Positions 25,355-34,426 of a DNA stretch of 35,471 bases are shown piece by piece. The notes below the pieces were generated by a model. The model saw only the letters and a program-made list of their open reading frames with translations, was not told the origin of the DNA and ran no database searches. Position 1 is the first letter of the stretch. Each line of letters starts with the position of its first letter. Source of the DNA: Bradyrhizobium manausense (lineage in GTDB: Bacteria > Pseudomonadota > Alphaproteobacteria > Rhizobiales > Xanthobacteraceae); assembly GCF_001440035.1 (NCBI RefSeq), contig NZ_LJYG01000087.1:1-35471 (forward strand), read 5' to 3'. Position numbers and translations under genes: made by a program.

Positions 25355-28222
25355 ATGATGTCGACCTGCGACAACGAGCTCGGTGCGCGCCGCGAGCAAG
25401 GCCAGGAGGCCCTGCTGTCGCTAAGTCAGCTTGCGCTCGACGGCATGGAACAGGGCGTCTGCGTCTACGACGCGGACAACCGGATCGTCCTGGTCAACCG
25501 CCGGTACGTCGAGCTGTTCGACATGTCGCCCGACATCGTCCGGCCCGGAACGTGCTACCGCGACGTGCTCGCCCACAGCGCAGCGCGCGGCAATATCCCG
25601 GCGAGCGAGCTCGACGCGCTCTATGCTACGCGGATCGCGTCGATCGCGGCCGGCGAACCGTTCCGGACCCGGCAGACGCTCGCAAGCGGCCTTGTCATCA
25701 CGCTCGAGCTGAAGCCGCTTCGCGGCGGCGGCTGGATGACGATTTGCGACGACGTCAGCCGCCTCGCCCGCCTAGAAGCCGAGTTACGGCTTCAGACCGA
25801 GCGCAGCCAGCACGCGCTCGCGAACATGTCTCACGGCCTCATCATGTTTGACGCCGATAGCCGCCTCGTCGTCTGCAACGAACGTTTCCTGCACCTCTAC
25901 GACCTCGATCCCAACATCCTGAAACCGGGTATTACGCACACCGAGTCGATCGACCTTTGGCTCGCCCGCGGCAACCGAACGGACATGCCGGGAGACGAAT
26001 TCCGCAATGCCCGGATCAACGATGTCCTGACCCGGAACCCCAAATCCGTTTTGGTGACGCGCTATGACGGCCGGAAGATCCAGGCCGTATCGCGGTTCAT
26101 GCCCGACGGCGGTTGGGTGACGCTGCATGAGGATGTTAACGAGCGGCTGCAATCCGAGGAGACCCTGAAGCAGCAGAACCTCATGCTGGATGCCGCGCTC
26201 GAGAACATGGCGCATGGGCTCGCGTTCTACGACAGCGACATGCGCCTGCGTATCTGCAACTCCACCTATCAGAAGATCTACCGGCTGTCGCCGGAGGAGA
26301 GCAAACCGGGTACGCACCTGTCCGATCTGATCGAACGATCGATGGCGAACGGCGCCTTTTCATCCGAATACAGCCCGCAGCAGATCCTTGAAGCCGCGCG
26401 CGCCCGGATCGAGAACAACGATTCCTCGCCGATGCGCCGGCGCATGACCAACGACACGATCATCTCGGTGCGCTATTGCGCGCTGCCCGAAGGCGGCTTC
26501 GTCGCCACCTATGAGGACATCACCGAGCGCGAGCGCGCGGTCGAGGAGCTGAGCGAGCAGTACCGCCGCTTCGACGCCGCGCTGAACAACATGAGCCAGG
26601 GCCTGTGCATGCTCGATGCGAGCCTGCACGTGATCGTCTGCAACCGCCGCTACATCGAGATGTACGGCCTGTCGCCCGACATCGTGAAGCCCGGCGTCTC
26701 GATGCGCGAGATCATGGAGCACAGCTGCGATCTCGGCATCCATCCGAACACGACCGCCGCCAAGCTCTATGCCGACTATGTCGAGCGGCTGCGCGAGGGC
26801 GAACACACGCTGCACCGTCACTTAAGCGACGGCCGCATCATCAAGCTCAACCACAAGCGGATGGAGCATGGCGGCTGGGTCGTCACCTACGAGGACGTCA
26901 CCGAGCGCCACAAGGCCGAGGCCCGCGTCGCGCATATGGCGCGGCACGATTCCCTGACGGATCTGCCCAACCGCGCGCTGTTCCGCGAGAAGATGGGCGA
27001 GGGACTGAACCAGGTCGCGATCGCCGGCGGGTCCATGGCGGTGCTGTGCTTCGACCTCGACAATTTCAAGACGGTCAACGACCGGCTCGGCCACGCTGCC
27101 GGGGACCGGCTGCTGCGCTGGGTCGCGGCGCGGCTGAAGGAGAATGTCGGCGAGCACGACACGGTCGCCCGCCTCGGCGGCGACGAGTTCGCCGTGCTCC
27201 AGCGCGGACCGCAGCCGCAATCGGCGGAGCGGCTGGCGCGGCGCCTGGTCGAGATCATCGGCCACCCGCCGCCGCTGGAAAGCCAGTCCATCCATGTCGG
27301 CGTCTCCGTCGGCATCGCGATCGCGCCCGACCACGGGCTCGATGCCGACGAGCTGATGAAATGCGCCGATCTTGCGCTGTACCAGGCCAAGGCCAAAGGG
27401 CGCGGCGCCTATCAGTTGTTCGAGCCGCGGATGGAAGAAGAGGCGCGCAGCCGCCACGCGCTCGAGCACGATCTGCGCGGCGCGCTGGAAGATAACCAAT
27501 TCCATCTGGTGTTCCAGCCGCAGGTGCGGCTCGACAGCAGCGAGCTGACCGGCTTCGAGGCGCTGCTGCGCTGGAAGCATCCCTCGCGCGGCCTGGTCTC
27601 GCCGGCCGAGTTCATTCCGATCGCCGAGGAGAACGGGCTGATCGTTCCGATCGGCGAATGGGTGCTGCGCACCGCCTGCGCCACGGCCGCCTCATGGCCT
27701 GAGGTGATCGTCGCGGTGAACCTGTCGCCCGTGCAATTCCACTCGCGCGGACTGGTGGCGATGGTGACGAACGCGCTGGCGGAAGCCGGGCTGCCGCCGC
27801 AGCGGCTGGAGCTCGAGGTCACCGAGACGGCGCTGCTCGACGACAGCGAAGCGACGATCGGGATGCTGCACCAGCTTCGCGCGCTCGGCGTGCGCGTCAG
27901 CCTGGATGATTTCGGCGTCGGCTATTCCTCGCTGAGCTATTTGCGCAAGTTCCCGTTCGACCGCATCAAGATCGACCGCTCCTTCGTCGGCACGCTCGGC
28001 GAAAGCCCGGAGAGCGTCGCCATCGTCCGCACCATCGCGAGCCTCGGCTCGGTGCTCGGCGTCGAGACCACGGCGGAGGGCGTCGAGACGATCGAGCAGC
28101 TCGACTTCGTGCGCGAATGCGGCTGCACCGCGGTGCAGGGCTATTATTTCGGCAAGCCCTGCCCGGCGGCGGAGGTCGGCCTGACCATCGAGACGCTGAA
28201 CGCGGTTCGCCGCGTGGCGTGA
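25355..28222 (+). CDS. Multi-PAS GGDEF/EAL cyclic-di-GMP protein
   Basis: A 955-residue, apparently soluble protein. Four related PAS modules come first, each with a core like MEQGVCVYDADNRIVLVN, MSHGLIMFDADSRLVVCN, MAHGLAFYDSDMRLRICN or MSQGLCMLDASLHVIVCN. Then comes a GGDEF domain with an intact motif (608-612) but no RxxD inhibitory site, and an EAL domain (EAL at 735-737, with the conserved Asn, Glu, DDFGVGYSS, KIDRSFV and AEGVE). Both synthesis and breakdown of cyclic-di-GMP are possible. The frame is open to a GTG at 25319; the ATG at 25355 is preferred. No membrane segment is visible. Confidence 0.93.
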   Translation: MMSTCDNELGARREQGQEALLSLSQLALDGMEQGVCVYDADNRIVLVNRRYVELFDMSPDIVRPGTCYRDVLAHSAARGNIPASELDALYATRIASIAAGEPFRTRQTLASGLVITLELKPLRGGGWMTICDDVSRLARLEAELRLQTERSQHALANMSHGLIMFDADSRLVVCNERFLHLYDLDPNILKPGITHTESIDLWLARGNRTDMPGDEFRNARINDVLTRNPKSVLVTRYDGRKIQAVSRFMPDGGWVTLHEDVNERLQSEETLKQQNLMLDAALENMAHGLAFYDSDMRLRICNSTYQKIYRLSPEESKPGTHLSDLIERSMANGAFSSEYSPQQILEAARARIENNDSSPMRRRMTNDTIISVRYCALPEGGFVATYEDITERERAVEELSEQYRRFDAALNNMSQGLCMLDASLHVIVCNRRYIEMYGLSPDIVKPGVSMREIMEHSCDLGIHPNTTAAKLYADYVERLREGEHTLHRHLSDGRIIKLNHKRMEHGGWVVTYEDVTERHKAEARVAHMARHDSLTDLPNRALFREKMGEGLNQVAIAGGSMAVLCFDLDNFKTVNDRLGHAAGDRLLRWVAARLKENVGEHDTVARLGGDEFAVLQRGPQPQSAERLARRLVEIIGHPPPLESQSIHVGVSVGIAIAPDHGLDADELMKCADLALYQAKAKGRGAYQLFEPRMEEEARSRHALEHDLRGALEDNQFHLVFQPQVRLDSSELTGFEALLRWKHPSRGLVSPAEFIPIAEENGLIVPIGEWVLRTACATAASWPEVIVAVNLSPVQFHSRGLVAMVTNALAEAGLPPQRLELEVTETALLDDSEATIGMLHQLRALGVRVSLDDFGVGYSSLSYLRKFPFDRIKIDRSFVGTLGESPESVAIVRTIASLGSVLGVETTAEGVETIEQLDFVRECGCTAVQGYYFGKPCPAAEVGLTIETLNAVRRVA

Positions 28223-28352
28223 ACTCGGTCCCGTCTCGTCAAGTTTCGAAAACAACCCCATGCACAGTAGAACGAGGATTGATTTCACAGGAGAAATTCG
28301 TGGAGATGCGGCTGAGCCGTACTGGCGAAGCTCTCCACCCGGAAGGTCGCGT

Positions 28353-28444
28353 GGTAGGGTGGGCAAAGCGGAGCGTGCCCACGTCTTCTATCCGTCATTG
28401 GGAGATCGTGGGCACGGCGCAAGTGCGCCTTTGCCCACCCTACC
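28353..28444. repeat. Palindromic repeat between the two cyclic-di-GMP genes
   Basis: Perfect 16-base arms GGTAGGGTGGGCAAAG (28353-28368) and its complement at 28429-28444, with inner pairing GTGCCCAC/GTGGGCAC. It lies between the ends of two convergent genes, so it may terminate both transcripts. Confidence 0.85.
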
Positions 28445-28448
28445 AGAC

Positions 28449-30185
28449 CTACCCCGCGGCCGGCAGCGCGTCGTTCGGCGGCCGACACCACGGCCGCTCG
28501 GCTGAGGCGAGGCCGATCAGGCGGCCCTGGATGTAGTCGCAGCCCCAGTCGCGCAGCATGGTGGCGGCCTCCTCGTCCTGCACCCATTCGGCGACGGTCT
28601 TGATGTCGAGGCGGCGGGCGAGGTCGATCAGGGTCTGGACGAAGGCGCGGTCGTCGGCGGAACGGATGATGTTCTGCACGAAGGCGCCGTCGATCTTGAC
28701 GATGTCCACGCCGAGCTTGCGCAGGTTTCGGAACGAGGTGTAGCCGGCGCCGAAATCGTCGATGGCGATGCGGCTGCCGAAATTCTTGAGCCGGCTGACG
28801 AAGGCGCGGACGTCGTCGATGTCCTGGATCGCGACCGTCTCGGTGATCTCCACGATCAGCCGCTCGGCAACGCCGGGATGGGCGCGCATCAGCGATTCGA
28901 TTCCGGCCCACCAGTCCGGATCCATCGTGGTATCGGGCGAAATGTTGAGGCTGAGCCTGACATCGGGCGCGGCCGCGAGCTCTGCGACCACGAGCTCGAG
29001 CACGCGGTGATCGACCAGGCGGATCAGGCCGAGCCGTTCGGCGACCGGCACGATGTCGGGTGCGAGCAGCACCTGGCCGTCGCCCTGGTCCATCCGCACC
29101 AGGCATTCGTGGAACGCGCCCTCGCGCGTGGCGGCCGACACCACCGGCTCGTAAGCGAGCCTGATGCGGCGCTCGTTCAGCGCGGTGACGATCTCGTCGG
29201 TGACGCGGATATTGACGCGGCGCTGCGCATCACGGGTCGCATCCGGGCGCCAGGCCGCGAACGCACCGGCGCGGCGACGCTTGGCGGCGTCGAGCGTCTC
29301 ATGGGCGCGATTGATCGCCTCGTCGGTGTTGCGGGCATAGCGCGGCAGGCTGACGGCGCCGATCGAGACGGTGACAGACACCGGCCCGGACTTGGTCGGC
29401 ACCACCTCGTCGCGGACACCGGCGAGGAAGCGCTCGGCGGCGACGTTCATGTCGTCGACGGTGCAGTTCTTCAGGATCAGGCCGAACTTGTTGCCCGAGA
29501 AGCGGCCGAGCACGTCACCGCCGCGCAGGCGCGCGCGAATGCGCCTGGCGACGTCGAGGATCACGGCGTCGGCGACGTCGAAGCCGAAGGCATCGTTGAC
29601 GCGGGCGAGATGATCGATGCCGACCAGCATGAACGCCGCGGTCGAGCGGAAGCGGGTGGTCTCCTCGATCGCTTCGGCCAGCGCCGCAATCAGATGTGAG
29701 CGGTTGAGCTCGCCCGTCAGCGGATCGAGCCGGGCAAGCCTGGTCAATTCCTCGTCCCGGGCGTGTCGTTCATTATTGATCCTGATAGAGCCGATCGCGC
29801 GCGTGGGGCGACCGTCAGCGCCGGCAAACCAGCGGCCGGTCTCCTCGATCCAGACCACGGGATCGGAGGCGCTCATGCGCACGCCATATTCGACCCGGTA
29901 GGGCGTGCCGTCGTTGCCGTGCACGGCGGAGGTCTGCGCCAGCGCGGCGCTCCGCAAGCCTTGCGCAGGCTCGATCAGCTTGGCGAACTCGGCGCCGGTG
30001 GCAAGCCGCTCGGCCGGAATGCCGGGGAAGATGGCGCCGGCCTGCTCGCCCCAGACGATCGCGTCGCTGGCGAGATCCCAGACGAACAGGGCCTCGCCGA
30101 GGGCGGCGAGGATTTCGGAGGCTTGCGGCAATGCTGGGGTCAAAAGCGCCTCGTTTCGGGACAGCGGGGAGTCCTGAGCCGGCAC
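28449..30185 (-). CDS. PAS-GGDEF-EAL protein with degenerate GGDEF
   Basis: A 578-residue protein: PAS domain (about 20-140), GGDEF domain (about 145-310) and EAL domain (about 325-570). The GGDEF motif is SGNKF (230-234), so synthesis is unlikely, yet the RxxD inhibitory site is kept as RGGD (221-224). The EAL motif is ECL (360-362) with the metal-binding Glu retained. Also kept are LSLNIS, VEITET, IDDFGAGYTS, VKIDGAF and YIQGRLIG. It is probably a phosphodiesterase, perhaps tuned by cyclic-di-GMP binding to the dead GGDEF. The start is GTG. It is convergent with the intact GGDEF/EAL gene. Confidence 0.9.
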   Translation of the reverse strand: MPAQDSPLSRNEALLTPALPQASEILAALGEALFVWDLASDAIVWGEQAGAIFPGIPAERLATGAEFAKLIEPAQGLRSAALAQTSAVHGNDGTPYRVEYGVRMSASDPVVWIEETGRWFAGADGRPTRAIGSIRINNERHARDEELTRLARLDPLTGELNRSHLIAALAEAIEETTRFRSTAAFMLVGIDHLARVNDAFGFDVADAVILDVARRIRARLRGGDVLGRFSGNKFGLILKNCTVDDMNVAAERFLAGVRDEVVPTKSGPVSVTVSIGAVSLPRYARNTDEAINRAHETLDAAKRRRAGAFAAWRPDATRDAQRRVNIRVTDEIVTALNERRIRLAYEPVVSAATREGAFHECLVRMDQGDGQVLLAPDIVPVAERLGLIRLVDHRVLELVVAELAAAPDVRLSLNISPDTTMDPDWWAGIESLMRAHPGVAERLIVEITETVAIQDIDDVRAFVSRLKNFGSRIAIDDFGAGYTSFRNLRKLGVDIVKIDGAFVQNIIRSADDRAFVQTLIDLARRLDIKTVAEWVQDEEAATMLRDWGCDYIQGRLIGLASAERPWCRPPNDALPAAG

Positions 30186-30362
30186 AGAATAGGGCCAGAA
30201 TCGTCTCCGACCCTAGGCAAAGTTCATAAACAATTTGGAAACCACGTTCCCGAACCGCGCGGAACGGAATAGGCTCCGCCGGCATAGGCCTTGCGAGACC
30301 ATCACATGCACCGGCGCCAGCGTCCCAAAACGCGCCAGTTCATCAGGATCAGCGGTGTTGCG

Positions 30363-30623
30363 ATGGTGAATGCGGATCAGATCGAACAAACGACGCGGGA
30401 AGCGAGTACCGCGCTGGTCCCGCTTGCGCCGGTTTTACAGCTGGTCCGCAAGGTGCCGCTGACGCGCCCCGATCCGAGCTTCGTCACCCAGCTGATCGCC
30501 AATGCCGAGCACCTGCCCCAGGCCAGCCGGCTGCGCCGCGGCTCGTCCGAGGACGCCCGCATGGCCTATGGCGGCAAGCGCCCGCTTCCCAGCGTTACCT
30601 CGCGCACGCGGCAGGTGGCGTAA
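30363..30623 (+). CDS. Small conserved protein of unknown function
   Basis: An 86-residue basic protein starting MVNADQIEQTTREAS and containing LVRKVPLTRPDPSFVTQLIANAEHLPQ. I recall similar small proteins in Bradyrhizobium but no function. It has no membrane segment or recognisable domain. The frame extends upstream to a TTG at 30291; the ATG at 30363 is chosen because the extension is Arg/His-rich and unlike the rest. It stands alone between two - strand genes. Confidence 0.65.
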   Translation: MVNADQIEQTTREASTALVPLAPVLQLVRKVPLTRPDPSFVTQLIANAEHLPQASRLRRGSSEDARMAYGGKRPLPSVTSRTRQVA

Positions 30624-30662
30624 GGCCTCTTTCAGGAAAATAGTTGCCTCGCGCTCGCTCCG

Positions 30663-30688
30663 CCTCTCGCGCTTGCGAGCGGGAGAGG
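30663..30688 (+). terminator. GC-rich hairpin after the small protein gene
   Basis: CCTCTC (30663-30668) pairs with GAGAGG (30683-30688), with further pairing of the intervening GCTTGCGAGC region. No T-run follows. It resembles the hairpin at 33623-33646, so it may be a degraded dispersed repeat that ends the transcript. Confidence 0.4.
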
Positions 30689-30724
30689 GAGCACACCACA
30701 GCGGCGACCGATGTGCTCTCTCGC

Positions 30725-31363
30725 TCACCGCGGCTCTTCGGGCGAGGACGGCGTACCGTTGCCCGGCTGCAAATGCGGCGAGGGAATTTCCGGCGACGGC
30801 GCGATGCCCGGCTTTGGCGCGGGATGATCCATCAAGACGGATTCGGCCACCGATTGCGCCGAGGGTGCGGGCCGCTCGGGCGGCGGTGCGGGCACGGGAT
30901 CGAGCTTCGGCTCGAAGGTTGACGCCGGCGACGGCGCCTCGGCCTGGCGCTTGGCCTTGCGCGGCACTGTCACCGTCTCCGTGGCGACATAGGCAATGCG
31001 GCGGCGAGTGCGTTGCGCGATGCCGCCGAGGAAATCGGCCATCGAAAGCAGCACCAGCAGAAAATAGGTCGAGTTGCCGAATTTGGGCCACATCACGAAT
31101 TCGGCCGCGGCCGCGCCGAAGATGATCAGCGACAGCAGATGATCCATCAGGAATTTCGCGCCGGGCCGCGCGCCCTTGACCACTTCAAGCAGCAGCAGCA
31201 GCACACCGAGCGCCAGCAGCAGATCGGACAGCGTGACCGGCCAGGGCACGCCCGTGATCATCGGCACCTTGAACAGCACGTCCGAGAAGGACACGCTGGG
31301 CATCAGGAAGGCGATGATGTTGTAGACCGCGAGCGGAATCAGAAGCAGCGGGAAACCGACCAT
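30725..31363 (-). CDS. Membrane protein with proline-rich cytoplasmic tail, unknown function
   Basis: A 212-residue protein with about four hydrophobic segments in residues 1-120 (FPLLLIPLAVYNIIAFLM, LSDLLLALGVLLLLLEVV, LLSLIIFGAAAAEFVMW, TYFLLVLLSMADFLGGI). A basic stretch (RTRRRIA) follows, then a Pro/Ala/Ser-rich tail that is probably disordered. The start at 31363 is chosen because it begins just before the first membrane segment and has GAGAAGG upstream; the frame is open to 31444. I do not recognise a family function. It lies downstream of rpmF on the same strand. Confidence 0.75.
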   Translation of the reverse strand: MVGFPLLLIPLAVYNIIAFLMPSVSFSDVLFKVPMITGVPWPVTLSDLLLALGVLLLLLEVVKGARPGAKFLMDHLLSLIIFGAAAAEFVMWPKFGNSTYFLLVLLSMADFLGGIAQRTRRRIAYVATETVTVPRKAKRQAEAPSPASTFEPKLDPVPAPPPERPAPSAQSVAESVLMDHPAPKPGIAPSPEIPSPHLQPGNGTPSSPEEPR

Positions 31364-31502
31364 CGGCAAAGCGCCTTCTCGATCAAGATGTCCAGACAGA
31401 ACAATGCAGCGGCGAAGCATTCGCTCCGCCGCCGTCACCGTCATATCTCATGGGTTGGCAATCAGGCGGGCGCAATGCCCGCCTGGAGAAGAGTCCTTAA
31501 GC

Positions 31503-31685
31503 TCAGGACTCTTTCTTCTTCAGGACCTGACGGCCCTTGTACATGCCGGTCTTGAGGTCGAGATGGTGCGGACGACGGAGCTCGCCTGAGTCCTTGTCTT
31601 CCACATAGGTCGGCTTCTTGATGGCGTCTGCCGAGCGGCGCATGCCACGGCGCGACGGCGAAGTTTTACGTCTCGGAACGGCCAT
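31503..31685 (-). CDS. rpmF: 50S ribosomal protein L32
   Basis: A 60-residue basic protein beginning [20 protein letters not shown], the conserved start of bacterial L32, followed by [19 protein letters not shown]. It is a structural part of the large ribosomal subunit near the peptidyl-transferase region. It lies downstream of mtgA on the same strand. The zinc-binding cysteines found in some L32 proteins are absent, so this is the zinc-independent form. Confidence 0.97.
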   Translation of the reverse strand: MAVPRRKTSPSRRGMRRSADAIKKPTYVEDKDSGELRRPHHLDLKTGMYKGRQVLKKKES

Positions 31686-31854
31686 TTCGATATCCTCTAG
31701 GGATTGGTGTTCATCCGGGCATCGTCCGCGGGGGACGGCTCAGCACCCGCAATACGAGGCGAGCTGAATGCCGATCAAGGCCGGGCTTATAGAGGAAGGC
31801 TGGCCGTAAAGCTAGGGTTCTGGAGCGGAAAAACGGTACGAAAAGGCCCCGAAA

Positions 31855-32529
31855 TCAGCGATTTTCCCGCCAGCAGGTCAAAAGCGAAGTGGCCTGCGCC
31901 CTTGCCACATAGGTCCCGGCCAGCCGCCTCACCCCCGGTCCCGGGACCCTGGCGCTGCGTTTGACCGGATTCGGCAGGATCGCGGCCAGAAGGGCCGCCT
32001 CCCGGGGGGACAAATTGGCGGCCGACTTGCCGAAGGCATAGGTGCTCCCGGCCTCCGCCCCGAATTGGCCCTGGGGCCCAAGCTCGGCGATGTTGAGGTA
32101 GATTTCCAGGATCCGCTGCTTGGGCAGGACGAGATCGATCCAGAGCGCCAGCGGAAATTCCAGCGCCTTGCGGACGAAATCCCGCCCCTGCCAGAGGAAC
32201 AGGTTTTTCGCCACCTGCTGGGTGATGGTGGAGGCGCCGCGGAACGCGGTGCCGTCCTCCTCGGCGTCGTTGATCGCCTCGCGCAGCGCGCCCCAATCGA
32301 TGCCGTGATGCCGGCAGAAATGGGCGTCCTCGGCCGCCACCACCGAGCGCGGCAGGTAAGGCGACATCTCGGCGAGATCGATCCATTCCCGATGCATCGG
32401 CGCGCCCGTCAGCGAGCGCCAGGCCATCAGGGTCGAAACCGGGTGACCGGTGCGGTAGAACGGGGCGACCACATAGGGCGCGAGAGCCACGATCGCGAGC
32501 GCTACCAGCAGGATTTTGACGATGCGCAA
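31855..32529 (-). CDS. mtgA: Monofunctional biosynthetic peptidoglycan transglycosylase
   Basis: A 224-residue enzyme that polymerises lipid II into glycan strands at the periplasmic face of the inner membrane. It has one N-terminal membrane segment (about 4-24) and the five GT51 motifs, including [16 protein letters not shown] (catalytic Glu67), [43 protein letters not shown] and AAILPNP. No transpeptidase domain follows, hence monofunctional. It is divergent from the prenyl diphosphate synthase gene, whose product chain feeds the lipid carrier made elsewhere. Confidence 0.95.
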   Translation of the reverse strand: MRIVKILLVALAIVALAPYVVAPFYRTGHPVSTLMAWRSLTGAPMHREWIDLAEMSPYLPRSVVAAEDAHFCRHHGIDWGALREAINDAEEDGTAFRGASTITQQVAKNLFLWQGRDFVRKALEFPLALWIDLVLPKQRILEIYLNIAELGPQGQFGAEAGSTYAFGKSAANLSPREAALLAAILPNPVKRSARVPGPGVRRLAGTYVARAQATSLLTCWRENR

Positions 32530-32629
32530 ATCGACCTTTCCGGCGCGAAATCAAACGCGGCCACGGATGGCGGCATTAAGTCTGTGATAATTCGGGCCTT
32601 TTCCAGCACTTTTTAGGCCTTCCAAACGA

Positions 32630-32658
32630 TTGACTGGGGCGGGCGCATAAAGGATTGT
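32630..32658 (+). promoter_or_regulatory. Weak candidate housekeeping promoter for the prenyl synthase gene
   Basis: TTGACT at 32630-32635, a 17-base spacer and GATTGT at 32653-32658, 33 bases before the start codon at 32691. The first hexamer is good, the second poor (three of six to TATAAT), so this is tentative. Confidence 0.3.
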
Positions 32659-32690
32659 CCCGCCGAATTTTAGTTCTGGAGCCTTTCTTG

Positions 32691-33614
32691 ATGACCGGCA
32701 CGTCCCCGTCCGATTTCGCCAAACGTCTGGACAAGACCGCTGATGACACCGAAGCCTTGCTCGGGCGTCTGCTGTCGGACGACATCCTGCCCGATGAGAT
32801 CGCCCGCCCCAAGCGGCTGATGGACGCGATGCGCTATTCGAGCCTCAATGGCGGCAAGCGGCTGCGGCCGTTCCTGGTGGTCGAGAGTGCGGCCGTGTTC
32901 GGTGTTCCCCGCGAGGCCGCGCTGCTCGTCGGCGCCGCGCTCGAATGCATCCACTGCTATTCGCTGATCCATGACGATCTGCCGGCGATGGACAATTCGG
33001 ACCTGCGCCGCGGCCGCCCCACCCTGCACAAGCAGACCGACGATGCGACCGCGATCCTCGCCGGCGACGGCCTTTTGACCATCGCTTTCGACATCATCAC
33101 CCGCGACGAGGTGCATCGCGACGCCAATGTACGGCTGCTGCTGACGCGCGCGCTGGCGCGCTGCGCCGGCATCGGCGGCATGGTCGGCGGCCAGATTCTG
33201 GACCTCGCCGGCGAAGGCCGCTTCGGCGGCAATGAGCCGATCGATGTTGCCCGCATTCAGCAGATGAAGACCGGTGCGCTGCTGCGCTATGGCTGCATCG
33301 CCGGCGCGATCCTCGGCCAGGCCTTGCAGAAAGAGTATCAGGCGCTCGACGATTACGGCCGCGCGCTCGGTGAAGCCTTCCAGATCGCCGACGACCTGCT
33401 CGACGTCGAAGGCGATGCGGCCGCCCTCGGCAAACCCGCCGGCGCCGACGCCGCCCTCGGCAAGACCACCTTCGTGACCCAGCTCGGCATCGACGGTGCC
33501 AAGCAGCGTGTGCGCGACCTGCTGGCCCGCGCCGACAGCGCCATCTCGATCTTCGGCGAGCGCGCCGCCGTACTGCAAGCCGCCGCGCACTTCGTGGCCG
33601 AGCGGAAGAACTGA
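32691..33614 (+). CDS. ispA: Farnesyl/geranylgeranyl diphosphate synthase (polyprenyl synthetase family)
   Basis: A 307-residue isoprenoid chain-elongation enzyme. The first aspartate-rich motif is HDDLPAMDNSDLRRG (Asp95, Asp96, Asp101) and the second is IADDLLDVEGD (Asp234, Asp235, Asp238). GGKRLRPFLV and KTGALLRYGC bind the diphosphates. Length and motifs fit IspA-type enzymes making C15 (possibly C20) products. The ATG at 32691 is preceded by GGAG nine bases away; the frame is open to 32655. Product length cannot be settled by eye. Confidence 0.93.
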   Translation: MTGTSPSDFAKRLDKTADDTEALLGRLLSDDILPDEIARPKRLMDAMRYSSLNGGKRLRPFLVVESAAVFGVPREAALLVGAALECIHCYSLIHDDLPAMDNSDLRRGRPTLHKQTDDATAILAGDGLLTIAFDIITRDEVHRDANVRLLLTRALARCAGIGGMVGGQILDLAGEGRFGGNEPIDVARIQQMKTGALLRYGCIAGAILGQALQKEYQALDDYGRALGEAFQIADDLLDVEGDAAALGKPAGADAALGKTTFVTQLGIDGAKQRVRDLLARADSAISIFGERAAVLQAAAHFVAERKN

Positions 33615-33622
33615 CGTCTTCG

Positions 33623-33646
33623 CCTCTCCCCGCAAGCGGGGCGAGG
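33623..33646 (+). terminator. Hairpin after the prenyl synthase gene
   Basis: CCTCTCCCCGC (33623-33633) pairs with GCGGGGCGAGG (33636-33646) with one mismatch, nine bases after the stop codon at 33614. There is no T-run. It is the best candidate for a transcript end between this gene and the DUF1345 gene. Confidence 0.5.
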
Positions 33647-33688
33647 GAGCAGACCGCCGCTGCGGCAACGAGAGAGCCATTACTCATC

Positions 33689-34375
33689 ATGGCCACTGAC
33701 AAAGAAGATCCCGTCCTCGCCCGCTTCCGCCAGATGTCGCGGCCGATGCGGCTGATCTATGCGCGGCCGCGGACCTTCATCTCGCTTGCCGCCGGCATCC
33801 TCGTCTGCCTGCTCATTCCCGGTTCGTTTCGGCTGGCGACGCGGCTGCTGTTCGGCTGGGATGCGCTGATCGCGGTCTATCTCGTGCTGGTCTATACGAT
33901 GATGCTGTGCAACGACCACCAGCACATCCGCCGTGCGGCGGCGATGCAGGACGACGGCCGTTTCGTGATCCTGCTGGTGACGGCGACCGGCGCGTTCGCC
34001 AGCATTGCCGCGATCGTCTATGAGCTCGGGACGCCGCACCGCGGCGCAATGGAGCTGACCATTGCGATCAGCACCATCGCGCTATCCTGGGCCGCCGTGC
34101 ATACGACCTTCGCGCTGCATTACGCCCATGACTATTATCGTCACACGCCGGGCGGCTTGCAGTTTCCGAGCGGCGACACCGAAGACCACGCCGACTATTG
34201 GGACTTCGTCTATTTCTCGTTCGTGATCGGCATGACGGCGCAGGTCTCCGACGTCGGCATCACCGACAGGACCATCCGCCGCACCGCCACCGCACACGGC
34301 ATCGTATCGTTCATCTACAACACGGCGCTATTGGCGCTGACGGTGAACATCGCGGCGAGCGCGATCGCGGCATGA
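33689..34375 (+). CDS. DUF1345 family membrane protein
   Basis: A 228-residue integral membrane protein with about five hydrophobic segments. It carries the DUF1345 landmarks: an N-terminal RPRTFISLAAGILVCLL segment, WDALIAVYLVLVY, AVHTTFALHYAHDYY and a middle stretch DTEDHADYWDFVYFSFVIGMTAQVSDV. The family has no established function. It starts 75 bases after the prenyl synthase gene on the same strand, separated by a hairpin. Confidence 0.88.
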   Translation: MATDKEDPVLARFRQMSRPMRLIYARPRTFISLAAGILVCLLIPGSFRLATRLLFGWDALIAVYLVLVYTMMLCNDHQHIRRAAAMQDDGRFVILLVTATGAFASIAAIVYELGTPHRGAMELTIAISTIALSWAAVHTTFALHYAHDYYRHTPGGLQFPSGDTEDHADYWDFVYFSFVIGMTAQVSDVGITDRTIRRTATAHGIVSFIYNTALLALTVNIAASAIAA

Positions 34376-34426
34376 TCCCCGCAATATTGTCCCGGCTTCT
34401 CCAGGACGATATTGCAAGTGACGCTC

